DNA of 64,000 nt from Leifsonia poae (GCF_020009625.1 NZ_JAIHLP010000002.1:930001-994000), one strand, 5' to 3'; counted from the first letter of the stretch, positions 26,955-38,383 are shown. The notes: a model not told the origin generated them from the letters alone. A program made the numbers and translations.

Positions 26955-28244
26955 GTGACAACGGACACGCCTGAACCCGTCGAGCCCGGGCTCTCCCGTC
27001 GGGGGCTGCTCGGCCTGGCCGGGGCCACTGTCGGGGCCGGCATCGTCGGGCTCGGAGCAGGAATCGCGGTCGACCGCACCGTGCTCGGCGCTTCCACGGC
27101 GGCGACCGATACCTACCCGTTCTACGGAGCCCACCAATCGGGCATCACCACCGCCGCCCAGGACAGGCTGCACTTCGCCGCCTTCGACGTCGCACCCGAC
27201 CTCGACCGCGCCGGACTCATCGAGCTTCTCCAGGATTGGACTGTTGCGGCGGCCCGCATGTCCCAGGGGCGCCCCGCCGGCAAATACGGCCCCGCGAGCG
27301 GCCCACTGGACGCTCCCCCGGACGACACGGGTGAAGCCCTCGACCTTCCGCCGGGCGGCCTCACCCTCACCTTCGGGTTCGGCCCCAGCCTGTTCACCAC
27401 TGCGGACGGACACGACCGGTTCCGCATCGCCGACCGCCGGCCGGAGGCACTCGTCGACCTCCCTCGCTTCGCCGGGGACGCCCTGCTCGACTCGTTCGTC
27501 GGCGGGGATCTGTGCGTGCAGGCCTGCAGCGACGACCCCCAGGTAGCCGTGCACGCCATCCGCAACCTCTCGCGCATCGCCTTCGGTCGAGCCTCCATCC
27601 GCTGGTCGCAGCTCGGGTTCGGGCGCACCTCCTCCACGACCCGCGGTCAAACGACTCCGCGCAATCTGTTCGGCTTCAAAGACGGCACCGCCAATGTGAA
27701 GGCCGAGGACACTCATGTCGTCGATGACCAGATCTGGGTGTCGGGCGCCGACGGCTCAGAATGGATGGCCGGCGGCTCCTATCTGGTCGCCCGCAAGATC
27801 CGCATGGTCATCGAGACCTGGGACCGTCAGCAGCTCGGCGAGCAGGAACGCATCATCGGACGGGACAAAGGCGAGGGCGCCCCCCTGTCGGGCGGAACCG
27901 AGTTCACCGAGCCGAACTTCCTCGCCGTCGCACCGGCCGGAGGCACGAAGATCGATCCGGATTCGCATGTGCGGCTCGCGCACCCCAGTACCAACGCGGG
28001 CGCACAACTGCTGCGCCGGGGATATAACTTCGTCGACGGCAACGACGAGCTCGGCCGCCTCAACGCCGGCCTGTTCTTCATCGCGTTCCAGCGGGATCCG
28101 CGCAAGCAGTTCATCCCGATCCAGCAGCAGCTGTCCCGCAACGACGCGATGAACGAGTATGTTCAGCACGTCGGTTCGGCCGTGTTCGCCGTTCCCCCGG
28201 GCACCCGCGAAGGCTCATACATCGGCGCCGGGCTGTTCGCCTGA
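26955..28244 (+). CDS. efeB: Deferrochelatase/DyP-type peroxidase EfeB
   Basis: A 429-residue heme peroxidase exported folded by the Tat system: SRRGLLGLAG at 14-23 is a twin-arginine signal. The DyP motif GFKDGTANV (GxxDG) marks the catalytic Asp, and a proximal His lies in the C-terminal half (RLAHPSTN region). In EfeUOB systems this protein oxidises ferrous iron or helps release heme iron. GTG 26955 is used as start; the gene completes the operon behind the iron box. Confidence 0.92.
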   Translation: MTTDTPEPVEPGLSRRGLLGLAGATVGAGIVGLGAGIAVDRTVLGASTAATDTYPFYGAHQSGITTAAQDRLHFAAFDVAPDLDRAGLIELLQDWTVAAARMSQGRPAGKYGPASGPLDAPPDDTGEALDLPPGGLTLTFGFGPSLFTTADGHDRFRIADRRPEALVDLPRFAGDALLDSFVGGDLCVQACSDDPQVAVHAIRNLSRIAFGRASIRWSQLGFGRTSSTTRGQTTPRNLFGFKDGTANVKAEDTHVVDDQIWVSGADGSEWMAGGSYLVARKIRMVIETWDRQQLGEQERIIGRDKGEGAPLSGGTEFTEPNFLAVAPAGGTKIDPDSHVRLAHPSTNAGAQLLRRGYNFVDGNDELGRLNAGLFFIAFQRDPRKQFIPIQQQLSRNDAMNEYVQHVGSAVFAVPPGTREGSYIGAGLFA

Positions 28245-28314
28245 GCTCGGCCTCGCGCGCCTGGCAGGTCTCGTCGGCGTCGCAGGCCGGTGCCGGCCGG
28301 ATACGCTCGACAGC

Positions 28315-28941
28315 GTGAACGATGATGAGCTCTACCGGGCCGTGCGCGAACGCTTCGACGAGCGGGCATCCGACTATGACGACAGCGCCATGCACCGTGG
28401 CCTCGCCGTCGCCGTCGCCGACTTCGTCGACCTCGCCGGCGTCGAAGCTGTGCTGGATGTGGCGACCGGCACCGGACTCGTCTTGCGTACGCTGGAGTCC
28501 CGCGCCTCGGCCGAGGGTCTTCGCCTCACCGGAATCGACATCTCCCCCGGGATGCTCGCCGTGGCCCGGCTCGCGCTCCCCAGCGCGGTGCTCGTCGAGG
28601 CTCCGGCCGATCGCCTCCCGCTCGACGACGACACCATCGACCTGATCACCTGTGTCACGGGCCTGCATCTCTTCCCGCATCCGCAGGCCGCGTTCGCCGA
28701 ATGGGTGCGAGTGCTCCGACCGGGAGGGCGGGTGGTCACCGCCACCTTCCAGGAGTCGGATCCTCGCCAGCACGGCGGCGATCAGCGACCGGCCGCACCC
28801 GCACTCCCCCGCAACCACGACGCGTTCCGCACCCCGGAGGCACTGGACTCCGTCGCACGGCCCGCCGGCCTCACTCTGCGCCGCCACGAGACGTGGACCC
28901 ACGGGCAGGAGGCCATCCTCGTCGCCGAGCTCACGCTGTGA
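28315..28941 (+). CDS. SAM-dependent methyltransferase
   Basis: A 208-residue class I methyltransferase. Motif I is VLDVATGTGLVL at about 43-54, and motif II/III regions include GIDISPGMLAVAR and VLRPGGRVVTATF. GTG 28315 is chosen as start because the longer frame would run back into efeB. The substrate is unknown. It may be read through from efeB but has a 70-base gap. It converges on typA with a strong terminator between. Confidence 0.85.
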   Translation: MNDDELYRAVRERFDERASDYDDSAMHRGLAVAVADFVDLAGVEAVLDVATGTGLVLRTLESRASAEGLRLTGIDISPGMLAVARLALPSAVLVEAPADRLPLDDDTIDLITCVTGLHLFPHPQAAFAEWVRVLRPGGRVVTATFQESDPRQHGGDQRPAAPALPRNHDAFRTPEALDSVARPAGLTLRRHETWTHGQEAILVAELTL

Positions 28942-28956
28942 CACGCTGACACGCAA

Positions 28957-28986
28957 AAGCCCGGCCGCACGGTGGCGGCCGGGCTT
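28957..28986. terminator. Bidirectional rho-independent terminator
   Basis: A perfect 12-base stem, AAGCCCGGCCGC (28957-28968) with its complement (28975-28986), closes a 6-base loop ACGGTG. It lies between the convergent methyltransferase and typA stops. An A run on one side (28955-28958) supplies a short U tract for the minus direction. Confidence 0.85.
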
Positions 28987-29012
28987 CACCCGGTCACGAC
29001 CGGGACGCGCGA

Positions 29013-30935
<1,923 letters not shown>

Positions 30936-31041
30936 GCTTGATGGCTCGACTCTCGTCAGAAGATTGGTGGGAAACAGTCCATTCTATCAAGAAAGGGAGC
31001 GGCCACCGACCGGGACGGGGGACTGCCCCTCCCAGAGAAAC

Positions 31042-31114
31042 CGCCGAGCGGTCGCAAAACGTCGTTCCCGACGCCGACTCGGGCGTGGAAGAGACGATTC
31101 GCGACCGCTCGGCG
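31042..31114 (-). terminator. Long hairpin after the oligopeptide ABC operon
   Basis: CGCCGAGCGGTCGC (31042-31055) pairs perfectly with 31101-31114. The inner arms are partly complementary too (AACGTCGTTCC against GGAAGAGACGATT), giving a structure of about 70 bases with a GC-rich top. It begins 22 bases beyond the ATPase stop, so it most likely terminates that operon. There is no T tract. The remaining stretch towards typA must hold the typA promoter. Confidence 0.6.
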
Positions 31115-31135
31115 AGGTGAGGGCGGAAGACCCTG

Positions 31136-32929
31136 CTACTTCTCGTCGGAGCCGGCCGACAGGATCTGCGCACGCAGCTCCCGACGTTCACGCTGCACGA
31201 CCGGGTCCGGCAGAGGCACCGCCGCAATGAGCCGCTGAGTGTACGGATCCTGCGGGTTGCGGAGGATCTCGTCACGGGTGCCGACCTCGGCGAGACGACC
31301 GTGGTGCATCACCGCGATCCGGTCGGCGAGGATGTCGATGACCGCCAGGTCGTGCGTGATGAACAAGCAGGCGAACTTGAACTCCTCCTGCAGGGCCTTG
31401 ATCAACTCCAGCACGCGGGCCTGAACCGACACGTCGAGCGCCGAAGTGGGCTCGTCGGCGATGAGCAGATCCGGGTGCAGCGACAGCGCCCGGGCGATGC
31501 CGACGCGCTGCTTCTGCCCGCCCGACAGCTCGTGCGGGTAGCGGCTGTAGTAGGAGTGCGGCAGTTCGACCGCCGAGAGCAGCGCCTTCACCTCGCGCTC
31601 CAGCCCACGACCGGACGCCTTCTTGGCGAGCAGGAGCGGCTCGCCGATCGACTGGCCGATCGTCATGCGCGGGTTCAGAGACGATGCCGGATCCTGGAAG
31701 ACGATCCCCGCGTTCTTGTGCACCTGGCGCACGAGGTGCCGAGTCGGCTTCGAGAGATCGGTGCCGACCACATTGAGCGTGCCGTCGGTGATCGGCAGCA
31801 GGCCGATCGCTGCGCGGCCGAGTGTGGTCTTGCCCGAGCCGGACTCGCCGACCAACCCCATGACCTCGCCCTTGTGCACGGTCAGATCGACGCCGTCGAT
31901 GGCCCGGAACGCTTTGACGCGTCCGTGTCCCGGGTACTCGATGACGACATCCTTGAACTCGAGCACGGCGGGGCGCGAGTCCAGCTCGCGCGCCACGTCT
32001 TTAGCCGCTTCGAGCGCGTCCTCGTTCACTTCGATCTGCTCGCGCAGGTCTTCGGAGACCTCGACGTCGGCGCCGCTGGCCGCGATGAGCGCCGCGGTGA
32101 CGTCGATCACCTCGTCGCCCGAGCCGGTGCCGAGGTGCGGAACCGCATCCAGCAGAGCCTTCGTGTACGGGTGCTGCGGGTTGGTGAAGATGTCGAGCGT
32201 GGGACCCTGCTCGACGATCTCACCCTGACGCATCACCGCGACATGATCGGCGAGGTCGGCGACGACACCCATGTCGTGGGTGATCAGCAGCACCGCGCTG
32301 TCCAGCTTGTCGCTGAGGTTGCGGATGAGGTCGAGGATCTCGGCCTGCACGGTCACGTCGAGCGCGGTCGTCGGCTCGTCCGCGATGAGCAGCCCCGGGT
32401 CGCAGGCGATCGACTGCGCGATCATTGCACGCTGCCGCTGCCCGCCCGAGAGCTGGTGCGGGTAGGAGTTGAACGCCTTCTCCGGGTCCGGCATCTCGAC
32501 CATGGCGAGCAGGTCGATCGCCCGGCCGCGCGCCTCGTGCGGCGAAATGCCGTAGTGGATGCGCAGGGTCTCCACGATCTGGAAGCCCACCGTCAGCACC
32601 GGGTTCAGGGCCGTCATCGGCTCCTGGAAGATCACGGCGACGTCCTTGCCGCGGATGCCGCGCATCTGCGGTTTGGACAGCCCACGCAGTTCGCGCCCGT
32701 TGAGCTTGATGCTTCCGCTCACCCGGCTGTTCCCGGGCAGGAGGTCGAGCACCGACATCGAGCTGACGCTCTTTCCGGAACCGGACTCGCCGACGAGCGC
32801 CATCACCTCACCGCGCTTGATGCGGTAGGTCAGGTCACGCACGGCGGGCACCCAGTAGCCGTCGACAGCGAAGTCGACGTTCAGTCCCTCGACTTCGAGG
32901 ACGGGCAGGTTTTCGGTCACTGTAGCCAT
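31136..32929 (-). CDS. Oligopeptide ABC transporter, fused double ATPase (OppD-OppF type)
   Basis: A 597-residue protein with two complete ABC domains, each normally a separate OppD or OppF subunit. Both have Walker A GESGSGK (about 46-52 and 367-373), signature LSGGQ (LSGGQRQR, LSGGQKQR) and Walker B LLIADEPT. A ~60-residue acidic linker joins them. It energises peptide uptake with the two permeases encoded upstream. Gene order on this strand is binding protein, permease B, permease C, fused ATPase. Confidence 0.93.
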   Translation of the reverse strand: MATVTENLPVLEVEGLNVDFAVDGYWVPAVRDLTYRIKRGEVMALVGESGSGKSVSSMSVLDLLPGNSRVSGSIKLNGRELRGLSKPQMRGIRGKDVAVIFQEPMTALNPVLTVGFQIVETLRIHYGISPHEARGRAIDLLAMVEMPDPEKAFNSYPHQLSGGQRQRAMIAQSIACDPGLLIADEPTTALDVTVQAEILDLIRNLSDKLDSAVLLITHDMGVVADLADHVAVMRQGEIVEQGPTLDIFTNPQHPYTKALLDAVPHLGTGSGDEVIDVTAALIAASGADVEVSEDLREQIEVNEDALEAAKDVARELDSRPAVLEFKDVVIEYPGHGRVKAFRAIDGVDLTVHKGEVMGLVGESGSGKTTLGRAAIGLLPITDGTLNVVGTDLSKPTRHLVRQVHKNAGIVFQDPASSLNPRMTIGQSIGEPLLLAKKASGRGLEREVKALLSAVELPHSYYSRYPHELSGGQKQRVGIARALSLHPDLLIADEPTSALDVSVQARVLELIKALQEEFKFACLFITHDLAVIDILADRIAVMHHGRLAEVGTRDEILRNPQDPYTQRLIAAVPLPDPVVQRERRELRAQILSAGSDEK

Positions 32930-33015
32930 CAGCTGGCAACCCTTTCCCGGCTCCGGAGAGCCGCAGGTGACACAAGCGAGTTGGGGGCGGCGATCGGACC
33001 TGACACGATGGTGTC

Positions 33016-33639
33016 ATGGCAGAACCCGGCACCCGAGTCGTTTTCGTTTCCACGTTCAATCGAGCGCTGGCCGTCGTCGTCTGGCTGCTGGACGCCTTCG
33101 CTCTGATGAGCTATGCGATGCTGCACGCCGGACTGCCTCAGCCGCTGGTGCTGCTCCCGGTCGCGCTGGTCGCACTGGCGGCCTGGACCGCGCTGTGGCG
33201 TCCCCGGCTCGTGGTCGATGATGAGGGGACGGAGCTGCGCAACGTCTTCCGCACCGTGTTCGTGCCCTGGGCGGCGCTCATCCAGGTGGACACCCGCCAT
33301 TCCCTGATGCTCTACACACCGGGTCACAAGTACAGCGCGTGGGTCGCGCCCGCCCCCGGCCGCACCGCGGCCTCGCGGGCCGCTCGCGCCGAGCGACGCG
33401 GACGAGTGGGCCCGGCGCCGACCCGAGACGACGGAACCGTGCGCCCCGGCGACCTGCTGGGCACCGACTCGGGACAGGCGGCCTACCTGGTGCGCGACCG
33501 GTGGAGCGAGCTGCGCGACAGCGGCCGTATCGAGGCCGGCGTGGCCGATTCGACGCCCGTGCGCATCCGGATTCACCTCTGGCTGAGCGCTGCTCTGCTC
33601 GTGCTGCTGGTGGCCAGCAGCTTCGTGTTGTTCGGCTGA
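33016..33639 (+). CDS. PH-domain-like membrane protein
   Basis: A 207-residue protein with two N-terminal membrane segments (about 11-31 and 37-58) and one at the C-terminus (about 186-205). Between them is a bacterial PH-like region (VVDDEGTELRNVFRTVFVPWAAL, in outline). The type is common in actinobacteria and has no established function. It is embedded, on the opposite strand, between the transporter's ATPase and permease genes, splitting that operon's coding order without breaking the shared direction. Confidence 0.72.
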   Translation: MAEPGTRVVFVSTFNRALAVVVWLLDAFALMSYAMLHAGLPQPLVLLPVALVALAAWTALWRPRLVVDDEGTELRNVFRTVFVPWAALIQVDTRHSLMLYTPGHKYSAWVAPAPGRTAASRAARAERRGRVGPAPTRDDGTVRPGDLLGTDSGQAAYLVRDRWSELRDSGRIEAGVADSTPVRIRIHLWLSAALLVLLVASSFVLFG

Positions 33640-33659
33640 CCGCACCGCGACGGGAACGG

Positions 33660-34718
33660 TCACGAGCCGGCCGCTCGCGGGGTGGCCGCCGAATCGTCGG
33701 CAGGCTCGTGCGGCTCCGGCACCGGCTGCTCCTTGGTGTGCCGCAGGCTGAACCGCTGCTGTCGCGGGTCGAACGCTTCGCGCAGGCCGTCGCCGATGAA
33801 GTTGACGCAGAGCGCGAGAAGCACGATGAAGACAGCGGGCCACCAGAACAGCCAGGGCCTCGTGGTGAACGCACTCTGGTTGGAGCTGATCAGCAGGCCG
33901 AGCGAGGAGTCCGGCGACTTGATACCGAAGCCGAGGTAGCTGATCGCGGTCTCGAGCAGGATGGCCGAAGCGATCAGCAGCGTCGAGCTCACGATGATGA
34001 CACCGATGGCGTTCGGCAGGATGTGCCGGAAGATGATGCGCGCGTCCGAGGCACCGGCCACGCGGGCCGCTTCCACGAACTCACGCTCGCGCAGAGCGAG
34101 GAACTCTGAGCGCACCAGACGGGCGATCACCATCCACGACACGAGGCCGAGCAGGAGTGCGAGCACGAAGGCGTTGAGACCGTTGGCCGACTGACCGACG
34201 ATCGCGCCGACCACGAGCACGGGGATCACGATGAAGATGTCCGTGATGCGCATCAGGACGGCATCGATCCAACCGCGGAAGTAGCCGGCGAGGGCTCCCA
34301 CCACGACACCGAGCACCGTGGCGAACAGCCCGATGACGACCATCACGAGCACGGAGTTCTGGATCCCGCGCATCGTGAGCGCGAAGTAGTCCTTGCCGAT
34401 CCTGTCCTGACCGAACGGGTGCTCCCCCAGGCTGAACGGCCACAACGTGAGCGTCGGAGCGCCCTGGTTGAGCTGCGGGTTCAGCTGCCGGTAAGAGTAG
34501 TGCCACCAGCCGGGGATCGGTCCGAGACCGATCGCCGAAATGGCGAAGATCAGGATGAGGAGGTAGACGATGATCGCCGCGACCGCCACCTTGTTCTTCA
34601 TGAACCGGCGGAAGATGATGCGGCCCTGGCTCTCGCCGCGGGTCTCCTCCGGCGTGTCCGCAGTCTCGAGCTCCGGGCCGAGGTTCGGCTCCGGCAGGTT
34701 GCCCTGGATCGTGCTCAT
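33660..34718 (-). CDS. Oligopeptide ABC transporter permease, OppC type
   Basis: A 352-residue permease with six predicted membrane segments and the EAA loop EAARVAGASDARIIFRHILPN that docks with the ATPase. A ~40-residue acidic N-terminus (ETADTPEETRGES) precedes TM1. ATG 34718 is chosen because GGAGG lies upstream; the longer frame to 34775 is Asp/Gly-rich and has no ribosome site. It follows the OppB-type gene by 46 bases. Confidence 0.92.
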   Translation of the reverse strand: MSTIQGNLPEPNLGPELETADTPEETRGESQGRIIFRRFMKNKVAVAAIIVYLLILIFAISAIGLGPIPGWWHYSYRQLNPQLNQGAPTLTLWPFSLGEHPFGQDRIGKDYFALTMRGIQNSVLVMVVIGLFATVLGVVVGALAGYFRGWIDAVLMRITDIFIVIPVLVVGAIVGQSANGLNAFVLALLLGLVSWMVIARLVRSEFLALREREFVEAARVAGASDARIIFRHILPNAIGVIIVSSTLLIASAILLETAISYLGFGIKSPDSSLGLLISSNQSAFTTRPWLFWWPAVFIVLLALCVNFIGDGLREAFDPRQQRFSLRHTKEQPVPEPHEPADDSAATPRAAGS

Positions 34719-34764
34719 CGAGCCACCTCCTTCTTCATGGTCGGAATAGCCGTCGTCGCCCGAG

Positions 34765-36297
34765 TCATCGCACACGCACCCTGGGGTCGAGCGCCGAATA
34801 GGTGAGGTCGGCGAGGAAGTTGAACACGATCGCCGTGATTGCGATCACAAGGAAGTACCCCATGACCGGGTTCACGTCGGTGCGGAAAAGGCCCGTGATG
34901 AACAACTGGCCCATGCCGCTGATGCCGAACACATTCTCCGTGATCACCGCGCCACCGAGCAGCGCGCCGATGTCCGTCGCGACCAGCGTCGTGATCGGGA
35001 TGAGCATGTTGCGGAACGCGTGCCGCACGATCACCGTGCGCTCGGGCAGACCCTTCGCACGCGCGGTGCGCACGTAGTCCTGGTTGAGCACCTCGAGCAT
35101 CCCCGACCGCGCGTAGCGGGTGTACCCCGCGAAGCTGATCGCCAGCAGGCTGAGCGTTGGCAGCAGCAGGTGCGTGAACGAGTCGAGGCTGGTGATCCAC
35201 ACATCGCCGTCGAGACCGGGGGTCTGCGAGCCGACCGTGGCGATCGGGCGACCGTTCGTGAGGTCGAGATAGGCCGGCCACGACCGCATCAACCGGTCGA
35301 GCACGATGACGCCGGAGCCGAAGAACGCGGTGAGCGCGCCGATGCGCACCATGAGGCCCCGGTCGTATCCGCCGACGAAGAAGCCGATCAGGCCGCCGAC
35401 GACGATGGACGCGATCGCGAGGATGATCAGCGTGGCGATCGAGGAGACGTTGAGCAGACCCTGCAGCGCGAAGTAGCAGACGATCGCGATGGCCACGTTG
35501 ATTCCCGCCGTGATCCACGCCTTGCGGTTGTGCATGCCCGCGAGCAGCGCGACGACCGCGAGGCCGATCGCGGCGCTGAAGACGATCACGACCACGGGGC
35601 CGAGCGACGGCTTGAGGAACCAATCGGTCGCCGACATGTAATAGAGGATGCCCGCGGTCAGGATTCCAGCGATCAGGAAGGTGATCCCGCGCTTCGCCCA
35701 GGTGCCGCCGGTGATGAGCTGCACGAAAAGCCCGACGAGCACCGCTATCACCACGAGCGCGATCGGCCCGATTATCGGATCGGCGAGGAAGTTGTTGTAC
35801 CCGATCGCCACGAAGCTCTTCAGCAGCACGGCGATGAGGAAGGCCGGCAGCGAGAAGAGGAAGAAGCTCACCAGCGTGATCGAGTAGTCGAAACCCGAGT
35901 AGGCGCGCAGCGCCGTGACGATGCCGAGGGCCACACCGAGGATGACCGCGAGCACGAACGCGAGCACCACGAGTTGCAGCGTGGCCGACATGGCCTGCGG
36001 GAGCAGTTGGGCGACCGACTGGTTCTGGAACGTGGTGCCGAGGTCGCAGCCGCCGCCGATCGGGACGATGCACCGGGCGACGCCGCCGAGCCACAGCAGC
36101 CAGCGGACGGGAGAAGGCAGATCCAGGTGCTGAGCCTGCACGCGCGCGTCGATGAGCGCCTGCTTGTTCGGCGATGAACTGCCTTGAAGGTCTTGGAGGG
36201 GGTTCCCCGAGCCGGCGGTCAGGACATACATGATGAACGACGCGGCGACGAGGATCAGAATGGAGACGCCGATACGTCTCGCAATAAAACTCACCAT
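34765..36297 (-). CDS. Oligopeptide ABC transporter permease, OppB type, enlarged
   Basis: A ~510-residue permease, against ~310-340 for typical OppB/DppB. TM1 is at about 8-26, and the second conserved region (LPQAMSATLQLVVLAFVLAV) is present. The C-terminal core with EAA loop (VRTARAKGLPERTVIVRHAF) and SGMGQLF is intact. Between TM3 and the core lies an insert of roughly 170 residues carrying about six extra hydrophobic segments. ATG 36297 is used; a GAGG-type site lies upstream. Confidence 0.9.
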   Translation of the reverse strand: MVSFIARRIGVSILILVAASFIMYVLTAGSGNPLQDLQGSSSPNKQALIDARVQAQHLDLPSPVRWLLWLGGVARCIVPIGGGCDLGTTFQNQSVAQLLPQAMSATLQLVVLAFVLAVILGVALGIVTALRAYSGFDYSITLVSFFLFSLPAFLIAVLLKSFVAIGYNNFLADPIIGPIALVVIAVLVGLFVQLITGGTWAKRGITFLIAGILTAGILYYMSATDWFLKPSLGPVVVIVFSAAIGLAVVALLAGMHNRKAWITAGINVAIAIVCYFALQGLLNVSSIATLIILAIASIVVGGLIGFFVGGYDRGLMVRIGALTAFFGSGVIVLDRLMRSWPAYLDLTNGRPIATVGSQTPGLDGDVWITSLDSFTHLLLPTLSLLAISFAGYTRYARSGMLEVLNQDYVRTARAKGLPERTVIVRHAFRNMLIPITTLVATDIGALLGGAVITENVFGISGMGQLFITGLFRTDVNPVMGYFLVIAITAIVFNFLADLTYSALDPRVRVR

Positions 36298-36416
36298 AGA
36301 AAACGAGCACCTCAGGCTAGAGAGGGCGGTCGCTGCTATGGTCTCCGGCACCCGGATGAGGCGCGAACGGGAGAACAGAGCGTCGGCGAGTAATCACCGA
36401 ACGGCCGCCCAAGGAC

Positions 36417-36445
36417 GGGGCGCCGGATCCAGGATCCGACGCCCC
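36417..36445 (-). terminator. Hairpin between binding-protein gene and permease genes
   Basis: GGGGCG and CGGATCC (36417-36430) pair with GGATCCG and CGCCCC (36432-36445), with a single C-A mismatch. It lies 46 bases after the binding-protein stop and before the OppB-type start. Such intercistronic hairpins often lower downstream expression relative to the abundant binding protein or protect its mRNA 3' end. Confidence 0.65.
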
Positions 36446-36490
36446 GAGTGATTGAGTGATTCTAGCTCGTCTGGGGAAACGAAGTAGTGG

Positions 36491-38251
36491 TTACTTCGTC
36501 CAGTCCCAGACGTTCCAGAAGATGCCGTTCTGGCCACCGAAGTAGCCGATGTTCTTCACCTTGCTGGTGTTGGCGAACAGACCCGGCAGCTGGAACAGCG
36601 GCAGACCGTATGCCTGCTGGAACGCGATCTTGTCGAGCTGGAACTTGATGTTCTGCAGGTCGGTCGTGTCCAGAGTGGTCTGCGACTTCACCGCGAGGTC
36701 ACTGGCCTCTTGGTTGTTGAAGTTGTTGTAGTTGCTGCCGTTACCGATCTGGAAGAGCTGCGGGAGCTGCGCGTTGCCGGCGCCCGGGTTCGCCCAACCG
36801 AACAGCGAGGCGTCGTAGTCGCCACCGGCGAGGAGCGAGCTCCACTGCGGCGAGCCACCGTCGACGACCTTGATGCCGGCCTTCGCCGCCGAGGACTGGA
36901 TGGCCTGGAAGGAGTCGACACGGTTCGGGTTCTGCGAGTTGTACAGGATCTTCACCGTCGGGGTCTTGCCCGCGAGGAGCTGCTTCGCCTTCTCGATGTC
37001 GACCTTGTCGTACGCGGAGGAGCCGTTCTGCTTGACCGACTCGTCGTAGCCGTCCTGACCGGGCAAGAAGATCTGCGAGTCGAGGACCTTGGCACTCGAG
37101 TTGATCGGGGTGACGATCGCGTTCAGGATGTCCTGGCGCGGCACGGTCAGCAGGAACGCCTGACGCACGGTCGGGTCGGTGAACACCGGCGACTTGAAGT
37201 TCAGGTCGAGGTGGTCGTATGCGACCTGGCTGCCCTGTTCGAGGTCGACACCGGAAGCACTCTTGAGCGCCTTGACCGTGTCGGCGGAGGCCTGCGGCTG
37301 GATCGCGTCGACCTCGCCGTTCTGCAGAGCCGTCACCTGGGCGTTCGCGTCAGCGATGAAGCGTACGACGAGCTTGCCGAACTTGACGGCGTGCTTGCCC
37401 TTGTACTCGGGGTTGGGCACCAACGTCATCGACTGCTTCGGCGTCCAGGCCGAGACCACCAGGGGGCCGCCGGAGACGTAGAGCTTCTTGTCCTTCGGGA
37501 GCGAGGTGGTGTCGAAGCCCGTGTTGACGAGCTTCGCCGCCTTCTCGAGCGTGGCGTTCGGAGCGGCCGGGTTCGCCGTGTCGCCCTTCGGCGTGTCGAG
37601 GAAGGCCTTGGTCAGATCCTTGGTGGTCGAGCCGATCTCGGCCGCGACGACGTGCGCCGGGAGCTGGATCGGGCTCATGATCTCCCAGTCCACGTACGGC
37701 TGGTCGTAGGTGATCGTCATGCTCTTGTTGTCGCTGCTGACGGTCGGCAGACCAGTCGCGAAGACGCAACCGCTGGCGGTCGAGAAGTACTGCGTTCCCT
37801 TGGTGACGTCACCCTTGGCGTCGGTCGTCGAGGAGTCGTAGTAGCACGAGAGCTGAGCCCAGCCGAGCAGGAGGTCGTCGGCCGTCATCGGGGTGCCGTC
37901 TGACCACTTGGCGTCGGGGTTCAACGTGTACTCGACCTTGAGCGGGTTGTCGCTGAGCTTCTTGTAGCTGCCGAGGTCGGAGTTGTGGATGACCTTGTAA
38001 CTCTGGTCGAGCGTGTAGAAGGTCGGCTGCGTCATGTAGTTGAGCATGCCGTTCATGTCGAGGTTGCCCTGAGGCGTGTTGTAGTTGAACGACGTAACTT
38101 CGTTCACCTGCGCGACCGTGATGGTCTTTCCCCCACTGCTGGCCTCGCTCGACGGACCGGATGTCGTGCACCCGGCCAGGACGAGCCCGGCTGCTGCGGC
38201 GACGGCGATGGCCCCGATGAGGGGGCGCAGTCGCGATCTGCTTGTCTTCAA
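36491..38251 (-). CDS. Oligopeptide ABC transporter substrate-binding lipoprotein
   Basis: A 586-residue family 5 extracellular binding protein. The signal peptide ends in VLAGC with lipid-anchor Cys28, followed by a Ser/Gly-rich tether. YTLNPDAKWSDGTPMTADDLL is the family signature region (about residues 106-126). It captures peptides outside the membrane for the permease pair downstream. It is the first gene of the transporter operon; the promoter should be in 38252-38523. Confidence 0.93.
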   Translation of the reverse strand: MKTSRSRLRPLIGAIAVAAAAGLVLAGCTTSGPSSEASSGGKTITVAQVNEVTSFNYNTPQGNLDMNGMLNYMTQPTFYTLDQSYKVIHNSDLGSYKKLSDNPLKVEYTLNPDAKWSDGTPMTADDLLLGWAQLSCYYDSSTTDAKGDVTKGTQYFSTASGCVFATGLPTVSSDNKSMTITYDQPYVDWEIMSPIQLPAHVVAAEIGSTTKDLTKAFLDTPKGDTANPAAPNATLEKAAKLVNTGFDTTSLPKDKKLYVSGGPLVVSAWTPKQSMTLVPNPEYKGKHAVKFGKLVVRFIADANAQVTALQNGEVDAIQPQASADTVKALKSASGVDLEQGSQVAYDHLDLNFKSPVFTDPTVRQAFLLTVPRQDILNAIVTPINSSAKVLDSQIFLPGQDGYDESVKQNGSSAYDKVDIEKAKQLLAGKTPTVKILYNSQNPNRVDSFQAIQSSAAKAGIKVVDGGSPQWSSLLAGGDYDASLFGWANPGAGNAQLPQLFQIGNGSNYNNFNNQEASDLAVKSQTTLDTTDLQNIKFQLDKIAFQQAYGLPLFQLPGLFANTSKVKNIGYFGGQNGIFWNVWDWTK

Positions 38252-38367
38252 TGTTCCTCCTGTGCGAAGTGTGCGTCAGCGCCGGCGTGCGAGCGCGCCA
38301 GGGCCACCGCTGGATAAGAATGACTGTAGGTAGCGCCCGCGTTGAATGCAAAACGGCATCGGAAAAC

Positions 38368-38383
38368 GTTACACAGTGGTAAC
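38368..38383. promoter_or_regulatory. Inverted repeat in the oppA/CPBP divergent promoter region
   Basis: GTTACACAGTGGTAAC has arms GTTAC/GTAAC around ACAGTG, in the 272-base gap between the divergent transporter and CPBP genes. The surrounding sequence (38340-38410) is noticeably A/T-richer than the coding flanks, as expected for promoters. A regulator site is possible; no local regulator gene is present. Nothing else recognisable was found in this gap. Confidence 0.35.

Noticed and set aside
25749..27716. A 655-codon minus-strand frame over the efe operon
   Set aside because: It is antisense to efeO and efeB, which carry lipobox, Tat and DyP motifs.
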